Positions 34,076 to 45,203 of a stretch of 64,000 nucleotides of DNA are shown in pieces. The first letter of the stretch is position 1. Every line of letters begins with the position of its first letter. Both the position numbers and the translations under genes were made by a program. The notes below the pieces were generated by a model. That model made no database searches. It worked only from the letters and a program-made list of their open reading frames with translations, and was not told the DNA's origin. Source of the stretch: Beta vulgaris subsp. vulgaris (Eukaryota; Streptophyta; Magnoliopsida; Caryophyllales; Amaranthaceae); assembly GCF_026745355.1 (NCBI RefSeq), contig NC_079206.1:9510031-9574030 (forward strand), in the 5' to 3' direction.

Positions 34076-34170
34076 TCACAATGTACACTGATGGTCATTG
34101 TTTTGATCACTGAAAATCCCCAAATGTACACTCGTATATTATTGTACACCAAACCATATGCATTCGTATA

Positions 34171-34389
34171 CTTCCTCCGTTTTTTATTAGATGTTACACT
34201 TTTCAAATCACGAACTCCTAGGTAATTTTTGGAGAGGAGAGAGATAGAGAGAATGAAAAACAAAAGGGTCTCATGTGAACATGTGATAGGAGAGAGATAG
34301 AGAGAAGTTATTATCCAAAATAAAAGTGTAACATCTAATTTAAAACTTCCTAAAATCGAAAGCGTAACATCTAAAAAAAACGGAGGAAG
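34171..34389. mobile_element. Stowaway MITE, 219 bp
   Basis: Ends CTTCCTCCGTTTTTTATTAG and its inverted copy (...AAAAAACGGAGGAAG), with inner ATGTTACAC / GCGTAACAT. TA duplications lie at 34169-34170 and 34390-34391. It lies inside the candidate TIR element. Confidence 0.85.
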
Positions 34390-34630
34390 TATTAAAAAAT
34401 TTGTTTCAAGTGATGAGAGAGAAAGAACTGGTCCACTTTCAAAAATACTGCCAAAAGTCAGCCACATGGGCAATAAGGTGTAGGATGCTCATCCTACACC
34501 TCGGTGTAGGATCTAATTTGCGCTTACCGAGTGAGCTAATGCCTTGTTCAGTGTTCTAATAAATGCACACAACATTTCTCATCTGACACAAAAATAAGGA
34601 GGAGAGAAAAAGGCAGAGTTATTTAACATA

Positions 34631-34839
34631 CTTCCTTCGTGATTTTTTAATTGAAATATTTTCCTTATATGAAAGTTTCACATTAATTGCAACGCTTTTT
34701 ATTTGATAATATCTTTTCTTCATTCTCTCCTATCACATGGATTCCACTTTATACCTATCTCTATCTTTATTCTCTTCACATGACTTTCTTTAATAATGTT
34801 TCAAGGGGTGATGTTTTAATAATAATAGATCAAAGGAAG
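34631..34839. mobile_element. Stowaway MITE, 209 bp
   Basis: Inverted ends CTTCCTTCGTGATTTTTTAA and complement of GATCAAAGGAAG, flanked by TA at 34629-34630 and 34840-34841. Confidence 0.65.
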
Positions 34840-34841
34840 TA

Positions 34842-35980
34842 TATTTTAAATATATAAAAAATGTCAAATGTTTTGCGCGCTTGAAAAAAGAGAGGCACTT
34901 CACTTTTTGATAATAGAATAGGTGGCAAACGAGTCATTTAGGTTGGTCAGGTCACTTTGGGTTGTGAATGGTCAGGTCACTTCTCTTTCAAGTCTTCTTA
35001 TTTTCCGGTGATTCCAGTCCATGCATTATGTCGAGTTGGATAAATTCAAGTCACGTCTGTTTCAGACCAGTCAATATTTGAATTAGATTTTTTTTTGGGT
35101 AAACATGTAAGAAATTTTATTACCAAAAAACAATAAAGCTCTAGTCAATTACAAGATTTCAACAACAAAAATTAAACATGTAAAAAAATAAAAAAATATT
35201 TTAAGTTAATAATTACAAATACCATATAGGAAATTATGTCAATGTAAATAATAGAGCACTAAAATAACAGATTAATTAAGTTGTAGTTAACTTTATAGAA
35301 GGGAAACATAGTTGACGTTGTCATCCGGGTTAATTTGAGACTGATCATTCGGGTCGGGTCGAGTTTGATTTGGATTGATTTGGGTCCTTTTGTTTCTCCA
35401 ATCAATTTCGAGTTGCCATATTCGAGCCCGGTTAAAATTTTGGTCTATATTTCCAGGTTTAGATAATATCAGCTCTTGCCTGATGGGTGCAAGGTGTTGA
35501 GCACTACATATATATTAAGATTCGAAGCTAACAAATTGTGGAATCACATTGAATAGTATTGCGAAATTAAAAATAGAATATAACAAGAACAACAATTTCA
35601 GAAAAAGGCACAAAGATCAATTTGGATACCAACTATGATATGATTGTATCAAGACTCTCAAGAGAGAAACACTTGGTGTCCAATTGTTAAAAAGTCTCCA
35701 GTAAGAGCAATATTTGACTTAGCAAAAATAATAAGAGCATTTTTTTACTTAGCAAGAAAAATAAGAGAAATTTGGTCAGTTGAGGCACTTGAGAGTCAAA
35801 TTGGTAAAACTAGAGTTAAATTGATATTAAAATCAATTCATGCTTAGATTCAAGTTGGTATCGAAATAGATTCAAGTTGGTACCAAATCTTTCTCTTTGG
35901 TACCATGTAATACCAAGAGTCATTTTAGAACCAAATTCTTACTTAACACCAACGTGGCTCTAATTTGATAATAACATTAA
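34842..35980. other. intergenic DNA with a possible LINE-tail fragment
   Basis: At about 35087-35160 a T-run followed by GGGTAAACATGTAAGAAATT looks like the complement of a LINE 3' end with poly(A). GGTCAGGTCACTT is repeated at 34945 and 34968. No gene is seen. Confidence 0.35.
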
Positions 35981-36289
35981 GAGGTCGTTTGGTTCAATTT
36001 ATGAAATGAAAAGGGAATGAATACAAATAGAGAAGGAAATAGTAACAAAAATGATTACCTTTATTATTGAGTGTTTGGTTCAAGCCAAGTAATGGAAATG
36101 AAGGGTAACCATTACCTTCAAGTAATGGATTTTGTTACTTGAGGGGGAGAGGAAGGTAACAGATTGTGAGAATTCATTATCATCAAGTAATGGTAAGGGA
36201 TTGATGTGGGGTTGAACCAAACAAGAAAAAAGATAATCAATAATTGATTCCGTTTCTTAAAACTCAAAAATAATGAACCAAACGACCCC
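35981..36289. mobile_element. Tourist-type (PIF/Harbinger) MITE, 309 bp
   Basis: Left end GAGGTCGTTTGGTTCA and the complement of the right end (GGGGTCGTTTGGTTCA) are inverted repeats. TAA flanks both sides (35978-35980, 36290-36292). The ends resemble those of the autonomous-type Harbinger at 15186-18932 (GGGGGCGTTTGGTT). It lies about 580 bp upstream of the MYC-like start codon. Confidence 0.85.
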
Positions 36290-36352
36290 TAAGTCTTTAG
36301 CGTGTGAAATGACCCAATTACCTCATTAGAGTCTTTAAAAGACTAACAATTA

Positions 36353-36358
36353 CACGTG
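36353..36358. promoter_or_regulatory. G-box CACGTG upstream of the MYC-like gene
   Basis: CACGTG lies about 510 bp before the start codon. MYC-type bHLH proteins bind G-boxes, so self or cross regulation is possible. This is inference, as the hexamer also occurs by chance. Confidence 0.3.
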
Positions 36359-36760
36359 CATACAAGCTAAGCTTTTCTCAATATATCTCTAACCCAAATT
36401 GAACGGTGGAACACAGGAAGCATGGGATTTTGCCTCCCTTGGATAGCTTTCAAGCCAGTGAAGCTATTAATATTCCTCTTAACTTACATGGGAATAAATA
36501 CTCTAGTTGGGGACCATTGATAGATCATAGGCCAACATATAGACATGCAATATTCCACATTAAATTTGTGAGGGGACGTTATTGACAAGGACTACTTTGT
36601 TACTATATTCAATGGACATGTATGCTTCAATACTTGATTATATAGCAATTATCATCTTCATTCTCTACAAGTCAAAAAACAACATTTGTCAAAAGTGTGA
36701 AGACAAGAAATCATTCACATAAATAATGGACTAAACCACGAATAGTCTTGGGAGCCAAAT

Positions 36761-36777
36761 CCATATATATATATGTA
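36761..36777 (+). promoter_or_regulatory. TATA-like element of the MYC-like gene
   Basis: CATATATATATATGTAA lies about 95 bp before the start codon, a normal TATA distance for a short 5' leader. Confidence 0.45.
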
Positions 36778-36865
36778 ACCTTGATCTGGTTGTTCTGCCT
36801 GCAGCCAAGTCTTTAGTCTTGTTTATGTCCCTTTAATTTCAACATTAATTGATCTAATAACCATA

Positions 36866-37981
36866 ATGGTATACACTTTATTATCACCCAAATCACAAAA
36901 CTTCTCATCAATGACCCTTAAACAACGCCTCCAAACTGTAGTAGAGAGTAAACCAGGCTTATTATATGCAATCTTTTGGCAAATGAAATCTACTAATAAG
37001 AAAATCAACCATAAACGTGTATTAACATGTTCAGATGGTTATTTGAAGAACTCCATGAACGTGGGTGAACATAACGAGATTGTGGTACCAGGATGGTTTT
37101 ACGCCGTCTCCTTAACAAAACTCCTAGACATCGACGACAACAATCTCATCATTGGGCAAGCCATGAAATCAAGCTCCTACATGTGGCTCATCAATGCTGA
37201 TCGAAACGCCAACTTCTCGGGGCTCGAAAGGGCGAAAGAAGCTATACAGTACGATATACGAACCTTGGTGTTTGTTCCGCTTACACATCTTGGCGGAGTA
37301 ATTGAAATTGGTTCTCTAGACGAGATTGATGAAGATAAGAGCTTAATTGAGCTCACCCACTTCATATTCGGTAGTAATATCGATGATAACAGTGATCTTA
37401 CTAGCAGCAGAAGTGAGAGCAGAACAGCAGCTGATGTACCTGCAAAAATGCAGCGCAGCAATCATGTTGAGGCGGAGAGGCACAGGCGAGACAAGCTCAA
37501 CCAGCGATTTTACGCGCTACGGTCAGTAGTTCCCTACGTCTCGAAGATGGATAAAGCATCGCTGCTATCTGATGCAGTGACTTACATCAATGAGCTAAAG
37601 GCACAAGTAAGTTCCTTAGAAGATCAGGTTCGAGTACTCGAGTCTAGTTCTTCTCCAGTTACTACTGTTAATAATAGTACTAATTCTGTTCATTCTCAAC
37701 AACTTACTACAAATAGTTGGTCAATGGAGGTAGAGGTTGACGTGAAGTTGATAGGGGAAGAAGCTGTAATAAAAGTTCAAACATCAGGTTTGAAATTTCC
37801 AGAAGCAAAATTGATGAACGTGCTAAAAGAATTGCGTTTAGAAGTTAGCTACGCAACCATATCTAATGTGAACAACGTTGTGTTTGAGAATGTTATAGTG
37901 AAGATGCCAACTTATGTTGATGAGTTCATCAGTACTCAAGAAGGTTTGACAAATGCTATTCGTCAGAGGCTACAGTGCTGA
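36866..37981 (+). CDS. MYC-like bHLH transcription factor (group IIIe/bHLH14-like)
   Basis: An intronless 371-residue frame. The N-terminal bHLH-MYC_N domain (about 16-165) starts [20 protein letters not shown]. In jasmonate MYC proteins this part binds JAZ repressors and Mediator. The basic helix-loop-helix (about 195-245) has [17 protein letters not shown], with the His, Glu and Arg that read a G-box, and the second helix [19 protein letters not shown]-terminal ACT-like region (about 285-371) follows. It is shorter than MYC2 (about 600) and nearer bHLH14. It is a nuclear regulator, probably of jasmonate responses, which I infer from family membership. The start is the first ATG after the TATA-like box and aligns with the start of the truncated copy at 55027. 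The frame is free of damage, unlike its surroundings. Confidence 0.9.
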   Translation: MVYTLLSPKSQNFSSMTLKQRLQTVVESKPGLLYAIFWQMKSTNKKINHKRVLTCSDGYLKNSMNVGEHNEIVVPGWFYAVSLTKLLDIDDNNLIIGQAMKSSSYMWLINADRNANFSGLERAKEAIQYDIRTLVFVPLTHLGGVIEIGSLDEIDEDKSLIELTHFIFGSNIDDNSDLTSSRSESRTAADVPAKMQRSNHVEAERHRRDKLNQRFYALRSVVPYVSKMDKASLLSDAVTYINELKAQVSSLEDQVRVLESSSSPVTTVNNSTNSVHSQQLTTNSWSMEVEVDVKLIGEEAVIKVQTSGLKFPEAKLMNVLKELRLEVSYATISNVNNVVFENVIVKMPTYVDEFISTQEGLTNAIRQRLQC

Positions 37982-38457
37982 TATTGTTGCTATATATAGA
38001 TATGTGGAGAAAGTTATTGTACTTGCATTAATATTTAATAGTTTGTGTATATGAAAAAATTTGTCATATTCGATCTTATTAGAGCTATTTTAGAGATATA
38101 TTGTTTAGAATCTATGATTCCTTCTAGCGTAGAATTAGTACGAGAGCATTATTTTAATTAGGGTCATTAGGTGTGTAATCTAGAAGTAGTAATATTGATT
38201 AAGGGTCTTTAAGATGTGTGCAAATAGACACACAATAGCAGTAACTAGTAGTAATATTTATGTCATTATGTATTATTGTGTACATGTGAAGTTTTGTTAC
38301 ATAATGAAATATAGTGTAGCATGTTACATCTAAGATGTAGTCAAGAACTTATTACTTTTTTTTTTGTCATAACTAGATCAAATCAGACTAGAAAAAAATC
38401 AAACTAGACTAGAGTAGACGTTCTTAATTGTAAACTTTTTTTTTTTTATAACAAATA
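37982..38457. other. 3' flank of the MYC-like gene
   Basis: AT-rich sequence that should hold the 3' UTR. No canonical AATAAA signal stands out near the stop codon. T-runs at 38350 and 38439. Confidence 0.4.
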
Positions 38458-38715
38458 CTACCTCTGTTTCTTTTTAATTGTTACACTTACACTTTTCACG
38501 CATGCCGATGCACTACTTTGAGCCTTTATATCTCTAATTTTGTATTTGTAAAAAATATAAAAATTACATATTAAAAAATACATACTAATACAAATCTAAC
38601 AAGATCCCACATGACTATGTTTTTATTCACGTATAAAGCACAAACGAGGGTCAAAGTGCAATTTATGAATAATGTAAAATGTCAAAGTGTAACAATTAAA
38701 AAGAAACGGAGGTAG
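38458..38715. mobile_element. Stowaway MITE, 258 bp
   Basis: Ends CTACCTCTGTTTCTTTTTAA and the complement CTACCTCCGTTTCTTTTTAA match almost perfectly, continuing into TTGTTACACTT. TA duplications lie at 38456-38457 and 38716-38717. It sits about 480 bp downstream of the MYC-like gene. Confidence 0.88.
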
Positions 38716-38717
38716 TA

Positions 38718-40005
38718 TCTTTATTGATGTGCTGATAAATTATATAAATTTTAGACTAGTAACTACTAAATATTGAAACGAATTTAATAAAATCCCATAT
38801 AAAAGTGTTTTTCCTTATTAATTCGCGTAGTTGACTCATATCACAACCTTCGAGCTTAACAAAAAGATTCAGACCAAACCAAATTGTATATTTATATTAG
38901 AGTTAGACTAGGTCACATCTTAATAATTAAATAATTATATAAAAGTAGATCATAAAGAATAAATTCAAACTAGCGAATTTTGACAAAAAGAGGAGGCTTG
39001 AGCGAATTTAATTTTCGTCCTGTTGGGAAAGTGGGTGAGAAAGAACATAGACACATAGTGGTGACCAAACAAGAAAATAATTTCTATTATATAAGTGAAG
39101 GGAAGGAAAATGGTGTTCTCTTTAAAAAAAAAAGTATGATATACACTTTATGAATTTAATTGCCATATATACTAAATAATCTTTTTTTCTTCCAACTTGC
39201 CATATATATTGAACAAGTTAACAATGTAATTGAATTTAAAATTTCAATTAAATATTAAATTGAGGAAAATGATTTCATCTTCTTACATATTGTGAAAAAC
39301 TCTGATAAAAAATTAAACTGGCAATAAAACTTGATTGACACAATTAAAAGAGAAAAAATAAAACTTGAATTATTATTAGAATTACACTGATAATATTTTA
39401 AAATCTAAATGTTGATTATTCTTCGGTAATCTCAATTATATAAATCAAACTCTTTCACTTTATAATATTAAATGATTGGATATAATAAACAAAATTTTCC
39501 ACTTTATTTGAGCACAAGTTTTCTTCTGATTTATTTTTCCTTCTCCGAACACTATTTTAATAACGATGAACAAATAACTAAAAAAACCAACGTTATATTG
39601 ATTTAAGGAAATCATATTAAAAAAATAAAATGATTATAAATGTATGTTCGAATAAAATCTTTTGTAGCACTGATAAATATCTAATTGAGAGAAAAAATCA
39701 ATATAACACAAAGGCATAGCATGCAAAAAATGCTAGTGGTGATCAAATAAGAGAAAAATAATAATATAGCAGTGGTCCAGCTATTGCATTTAACGATAGT
39801 TCAAATCTTTATATAACACTATGAATCTATGATATGAAATAATATTAATGGCTTTGATTTATGCAAATTTAAAGCCAAATAATAAGTCAATAACTGTAAA
39901 GATAGTTTTAGAAAGAACTAACATAGTTTAGGGATTTGTAACAAACTCAAGCGTAATCGACATTATTAATGTTTGTAAACTTCTTATATTCCACCACATC
40001 ATTTA
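38718..40005. other. AT-rich intergenic DNA
   Basis: About 1.3 kb of AT-rich sequence with no frame, no tandem array and no element ends that I can support. Confidence 0.5.
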
Positions 40006-40162
40006 GCAGTTTCCTAAACCAAGGATGTCTTGGCCTAGTGGTTAAGATTGAGGTGTTGTGAACGATAGGTCACATGTTCGAATCCCCGCCCCTCCCCTTC
40101 TTTATACTTTGTACCGCCTTCGTGGCTCGTATGGATAAAAAAAAAAATTGCAGTTTCCTAAA
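40006..40162 (+). mobile_element. young tRNA-derived SINE with perfect 13-bp target duplication
   Basis: GCAGTTTCCTAAA occurs at 40006-40018 and again at 40150-40162. Between them lies a 131-bp body with box A TGGCCTAGTGG (40031-40041) and box B GTTCGAATCC (40076-40085). A short tRNA-unrelated part and an A-run (40137-40147) follow. A perfect duplication indicates a recent insertion. It would be transcribed by pol III and moved by LINE proteins. Confidence 0.9.
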
Positions 40163-40217
40163 TCTTATCATTCTTATAAAGAAACTCCTCCAAGTTTATT
40201 AGGTAATATGTAGGAGT

Positions 40218-41756
40218 CACTAGTGAAAAAAAACCTTATATGTCACAACATAACAAATTTGTTTTAACGAAACCAGATCCATAAATAGTCCATTTTTTAT
40301 GAGTGAAAACGCGACAAATTTACTCCAAGATTCTTTAGTGATTTGGATCAGTTAACAGAAAACTGATCCAATTTTCCGTTAATTGATGTGGTTCAGTAAA
40401 CCGAATCAGTTTAGGCTTGAAGATATTATAAAACGCGGTCCATTTGCATACATGACCTGCCTAATAACTCCTTCACTCCCTTACTTTGGGTTTGAAGATA
40501 TTATAAAACCGCGGCCCATGACCTGCCTAACTCCCTCACTCCCGCACTCCCACTCAAACCTAAGTCCCTCACTCCTCCTACCTCCTCACACGCCTCTTAC
40601 TCCCTGACTCCTACTCAAACCCTAAGTCCCTCTCTCCTCCTGCCTCCTTACTCCCTCACTCCCACTCAAACCCTAAGTCCCTCATCCCTCCTCCCTCTCA
40701 CAACCCAGCCACCACGATAAATCCTCTCTGACCCTCTCTCGATCTCCTATTCCCTCTCATAACCCAGTCACCACTAAAATTTTCACCGCTCGCTCGTCGC
40801 TTCATCGCCACTCTTACTCTTCGTCACTCGTCTCCTCCATAAACGAAGACAGTCGTATTTCACTCGTTGCTTGCCAGTCGCTACTCTCACTCATGTCGCT
40901 CGTCCCTCAATCTTCGTCGTAGATTTCCTCTCTCGCTGTAAACCACCACCATCATCCTCATCAATCATCGTCATCCGCTACTACCATCACCAAGCAACAA
41001 CAGGTAGCGTTCATGTGGCCCTAACAACGTGATTTCATCAATCATCGTCAATTTCGACAGATGATTTTTCGAAGGCAAACCACCACTCTTCATTTTCGTG
41101 AAGCCTATATACACCAGCGAAACCCTAACACGTCTTCCATGAACACTAACCACCATCTCCGCCATCGCATTTAACCCAGATCTAGGGTTTGCTTTTTTTG
41201 TACTTTTTTATTTTAATTTCTATTGTAATTTATCATTTTAGAAATTAATCTTGTAATTTCTTGTAGTTTATAATATTTGATTTCTTGTAATCTATCTTGT
41301 AGTTTTTAAGCATTTTGTAATTTCGTGTTTATTTAAATTCATTTCGATTTTTGGATCTAAATTCTATGTTGGTGGTAATATATAATTTATAATATTTGAT
41401 TAACGAAGTAAATCTCGTGGTGTTAGCTATGATTATTGAAATTGTATGCTGGTGCAAACTATATCAGGCTGTGTATTTGAGGTTTATCTCAATCTGGGCT
41501 CAAAAGCCAAACTACTGTGGGGATTTTTTTTTAATGCAATTGAGCATCTAACTGATCCGGTTATTGTTGAACACCAGATCAGTAAGATTCACTAACTGAT
41601 CCGGTTTTCAACCATGACATCAGTTAGGCGCTAATGACTCTGGTTCACAACCAGGTCGATTATTTGTTTTACTGATGCGAACCCATTCGATCAGGACCAA
41701 AACTGGACCCGTGAGCCAGGTTTTGACCGGATCGGATGGACTTTTTCCCACTAGTG
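40218..41756. mobile_element. non-autonomous CACTA (En/Spm-type) transposon
   Basis: Starts CACTAGTGAAAAA and ends TTTTTCCCACTAGTG, with AGT on both outer sides (40215-40217, 41757-41759), the 3-bp duplication of CACTA elements. Subterminal repeats of AACTGATCCGGTT type occur at about 40340-40410 and 41550-41620. No transposase is encoded in its 1539 bp. The middle (40440-40960) is pyrimidine-rich and repetitive. Confidence 0.9.
40500..40700. repeat. C/T-rich tandem repeats (CTCCCTCACTCCCACTCAAA)
   Basis: Imperfect copies of a unit of 60 to 70 bp, CTCCCTCACTCCCACTCAAA followed by CCCTAAGTCCCTC, inside the CACTA element. Confidence 0.65.
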
Positions 41757-41928
41757 AGTATTGGACAAAGAAGGGACCTCTATTATTTCGCACCTTAATT
41801 TGTTTCACGTCTTGTTTATGCATGCTTCTGGTCCTAGTCATAAGAACAACGGTCTATATATGTAGTTTATCTGCTAGGAGTTTTATGGTTTATGCATGCG
41901 ACTTGAATTGATTTCTGGAATAGGTAAT

Positions 41929-42368
41929 TGTACGTTCAAATAGTGAAATAGGTGGTGGTCTTTAAAATAGTACACCAAGAGTGGAGTTTGTAAAGGATCA
42001 AACGTAAATTACCTTCGAGGGTTACTAGGAAACCCCCTCCTACGATCAAGTCTTAGATATATGTCCATGAACGATTTAGAGAGAAAGTAGAGAGATTATG
42101 CAGAATGAACCTGTAGAATAGTACTAAATAACTATTTATATAAGTACTGCTGTTTTGACACAATCTGTAACCCTTGTCCACGTGTATGGCTATGATAAGT
42201 TTGATTTGGGGAAAAATCTACCTATTTCATCCTATTAGGTTGTCCCCCAATTGTCAAAATACTCATGGACCTGATCTCAATCATCGTATAATGACATTTC
42301 GTGGTTGATATTGACGGATATATATATATGCAAATACCCGCTAAAGGTTTGGGTAAAATACCTATACA
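41929..42368 (-). mobile_element. solo LTR related to the neighbouring Tat-type element
   Basis: Colinear with the LTR at 42497-42982 but clearly diverged. Shared blocks include CAAACGTAAAYTACC, GGAAACCCCCTCC, AGAATAGTAC and TATTTATA, and it ends CCTATACA where the other ends CCATACA. Flanks GTAAT (41924-41928) and GTAAC (42369-42373) fit a 5-bp duplication with one change. No internal region is present, so it is a solo LTR of a sister family. Confidence 0.7.
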
Positions 42369-42496
42369 GTAACATCTTATGTAGCCAGAAATATGATAAG
42401 CAAGAAAAGAAGAACTATGAATTCACCATGGTTCAATCATTGTGACTCACATCCATGTAAGAAGAATTTTTTTCTTTTTTGATGCAAAGTAGGTAT

Positions 42497-42982
42497 TGTT
42501 TCGGTTGGAAACGGTTAGCGTCCTCGTAAGAGTCCGCCAAGTTCTGAGAGCTCGTGTCCTTGTTGGAAAACTGCACAGGATGCAAACGTAAACTACCCTC
42601 GGGGTGGTTTTGAGGAAACCCCCTCCGACGCTCAAGTCAGTAATTTGGACCACTAGGATGTAGAGAGAGAAACTAGAGAGAGATAAGCTATTTTTGGTAT
42701 CCGAGAGAATGTACCTGCAGAATAGTACCATTGGGGTATTTATAGAAGTACTATTCCTCTGACAGGGCGTATAATCCTTTGACACGTGTAGGGCTATAAC
42801 ACATTTGACAGGTGGGAAGATTCCCTTTATTTTGTCTTGTTAGGCGTCCGCCAACACTGTCGGTCCTCGGGGACGAACTGGCTCGAACGGTGCTTCTAAT
42901 GGTTTTATCATACTCGCGTCCATAATCTTATTCGCGGCCTGAGATGAGATGGCCGCTAATACACTTGGGTTATACCCATACA
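42497..42982 (-). repeat. 3' LTR of the Tat-type element
   Basis: In window orientation it starts TGTTTCGGTTGG and ends ACCCATACA. About six or seven small differences from the other LTR, several in homopolymers. Confidence 0.92.
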
Positions 42983-43273
42983 ACTAGCCCCCCAGCATTT
43001 TTTGGGGTCGCGACCGCTAAAGATGTTGTCGGATGGACGCGGGCGTTTTTGTGACGGTTTTTTATTTTTGCTTTAATTTATCGTTTTTAAATGGGGTAAG
43101 TCTGTTAAGTGCCACGTGTCGTCGTAGGGAATTGAAGAATGTCGAAAGGTTAATGATTACCTTTTCCGAAAATCTCGCCCAAATGCTTTATTAGGTTTTA
43201 TTGCAGTCTTGACACTTGGCGCTTATCCCAGAGGGAGTTAAAGAGTTCGTGAAATCGTGGCCATTCATTTTGG

Positions 43274-43279
43274 TATAAA
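43274..43279 (+). promoter_or_regulatory. TATA-like box of the antisense gene
   Basis: GGTATAAAGGC on the plus strand lies about 450 bp before the ATG of the antisense frame. A pyrimidine-rich leader follows it. The position fits an own promoter, which would explain expression independent of the LTR. This is inference. Confidence 0.45.
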
Positions 43280-45092
43280 GGCAAAAGGCGGTTTCTTTTC
43301 TGAATTTTTTATCTCATTCTTCAAAGACCTTCTTCCTTCCTTGCTCTTACTTTCTGACAAAAACCTCCATAGCCGATACTTGCACTGCTCCAGAGCTCGC
43401 TTTTTAGTGCCCCATTGTTACTAAAAAGTTCATCATTTTCTTAGTTTCCTTCTTCCGGTTCCGGTGGTACTAAGGATTTCGTCTTTTCTTGACTTGCATT
43501 TTCTGGGTTTTTCCTCGCTCTGGTTTTCGTGATTTTTCGGCGGTTTTCCGGTCCAAGGCTTCAGCTTTTGGTGTTGTCTTTGCTGTTTCGGAGTTTTACC
43601 TGTCTTTTTCGGCAAGTTCCGCTCTTTTGTTTCCTCGCTTTTTTCGGCGACCTTACATTTCCAGGTAACTCTACATTTTCTCTCTTCATTTTCTTAAGTC
43701 TTTTTTCGCGTTTTCATCGTCATGTCGGACCTATCTGATAGCCAAAATGCTTCTGGTGAAGCTTTTTTAACTGAAAGCGATCCCTCTTCTCCTTCTGTTG
43801 ACCAAACCTCTGAGCCTGAAACTAGCCCTGTTGGGAGAATTAGGCTGTTAGCGGACATACCTCCCACAACTGATAGAGAGAGAGAGCTAAGGTCTAAGTT
43901 TCTTAACGACCCATCTACTCCTGGGGAGCAAAACTTGACTTTAAGGTACTTGATCGCTAGCCAGAGTGGTGACAAGCAGACGCTTAGGGAACTTAGGCAC
44001 CAAATTTTAGCTAGGCGTGCCCGTAGGCATCCGCCAGCAGATGCCGTCCCTGGGCTTGATGTTCCCCCTCTTAGGGAGCATGCTTGGTTAGACAGTTTGG
44101 CGGATGCGGGGGTGAGGGTCTCGTCCAGCTTTTACGACCGCTTGCAGGAGTCTGTCACTCCTAATCCTCCTATTATTGATCTAGGTGACGACAACGACCC
44201 TCCTAGTACCATGGCTCGAGATGACGGCAATGAAGCTACTTATCAGCGTCGGACTGACGCCTCGGCTTCAAAGGCCCCAATGGTAGAAGAGGTTTCTCGG
44301 ACTGATGAGGAAAATGAGATGGGGCCTGGGACGGGCGCTCTTTGGCTTCCTGAAGATGATTGTAACGGCCCTCTCTCAGTAGAGATAGACGAGTCCTGGC
44401 GTCGGGATGCCTTAGAGTTACACTATGCCCGAGTAGCTCGGGATTTGTATCACATGCCGGTTCCTTATCGGTTGGTCGTGCCGTCCGAGGGGTCCGTCAT
44501 TACTGACTGCCCTCTTGGCCATGTGGCTGTCTACACTCACCACTTCGAGTTCGACCTTCGCTTCCCCCTGGACTCTTTTTTGGTGGATATTTTAAAGGCT
44601 TTTAACGTCTGCTTGGCTCAGCTGACTCCTTTGGCCATCCGCAACATCATCGCGTACATCTGGGTGGTACGCTTTCTCGACTTCCCCAGACTCTGAATTG
44701 TTTCGCCATCTTCATTGGTTGAAGAAGAACGGGTCTTCCCGTCTGGCTGGTGTGGTCATCATGACGGCCGACAAAGAAGATGACGGTCCAACCAAAATGA
44801 CCAGTTGAAGGGTTGGCAAGATGCCTTCTTTTGGGTACGGGTACCAGATGACTTCCCTGTACGCCGTCATTTTACGGAGCCTGCCCCTCATATGGAGCTT
44901 CTGCCTTTGAAGCCGCTAACTAAGGAAGAGTTAGCGGCATATGATTATTTTGCATCAGCTGACTATGACACCACCTATGATGACGGGAAGGTGGTTAGGA
45001 CTAAAGAGCCTTCAACCTGGCTCCCCACACGAAGTACATCTTGGGAGATAGGCCTTTGTCGGCTCTCCTCCTATCCTCGGCTTATGAAAATG

Positions 45093-45203
45093 GTAAGTGG
45101 TGTTGTCGGATTGGTCCGTCTGACGACTGTGTTTTTTGCTTCATATATATGTGTATTCTCCTTTTTTTTTTTTTTTAATCCTCTTGGTTCATTTCCTTTG
45201 CAG
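45093..45203 (+). other. intron 1 of the antisense gene
   Basis: GTAAGTGG donor, T-run, TTTGCAG acceptor. Splicing joins ...SSAYENG to LDHLDLD in one frame. Confidence 0.65.

Larger units (their letters stand above)
33182..34514. mobile_element. candidate TIR element with palindromic ends and internal tandem repeats
   Basis: The left end AGATCCTGGACC...GTGTAGGATGAG and the complement of the right end (AGATCCTACACC...GTGTAGGATGAG) match at about 31 of 36 positions. Each end contains the near-palindrome GTAGGATGAGYATCCTAC. No transposase is present, and the target duplication is not clear, so the exact borders and superfamily are open. Confidence 0.4.

Noticed and set aside
40031..40085. tRNA gene
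   Set aside because: Target duplication and A-tail show a SINE. The cloverleaf is degraded.
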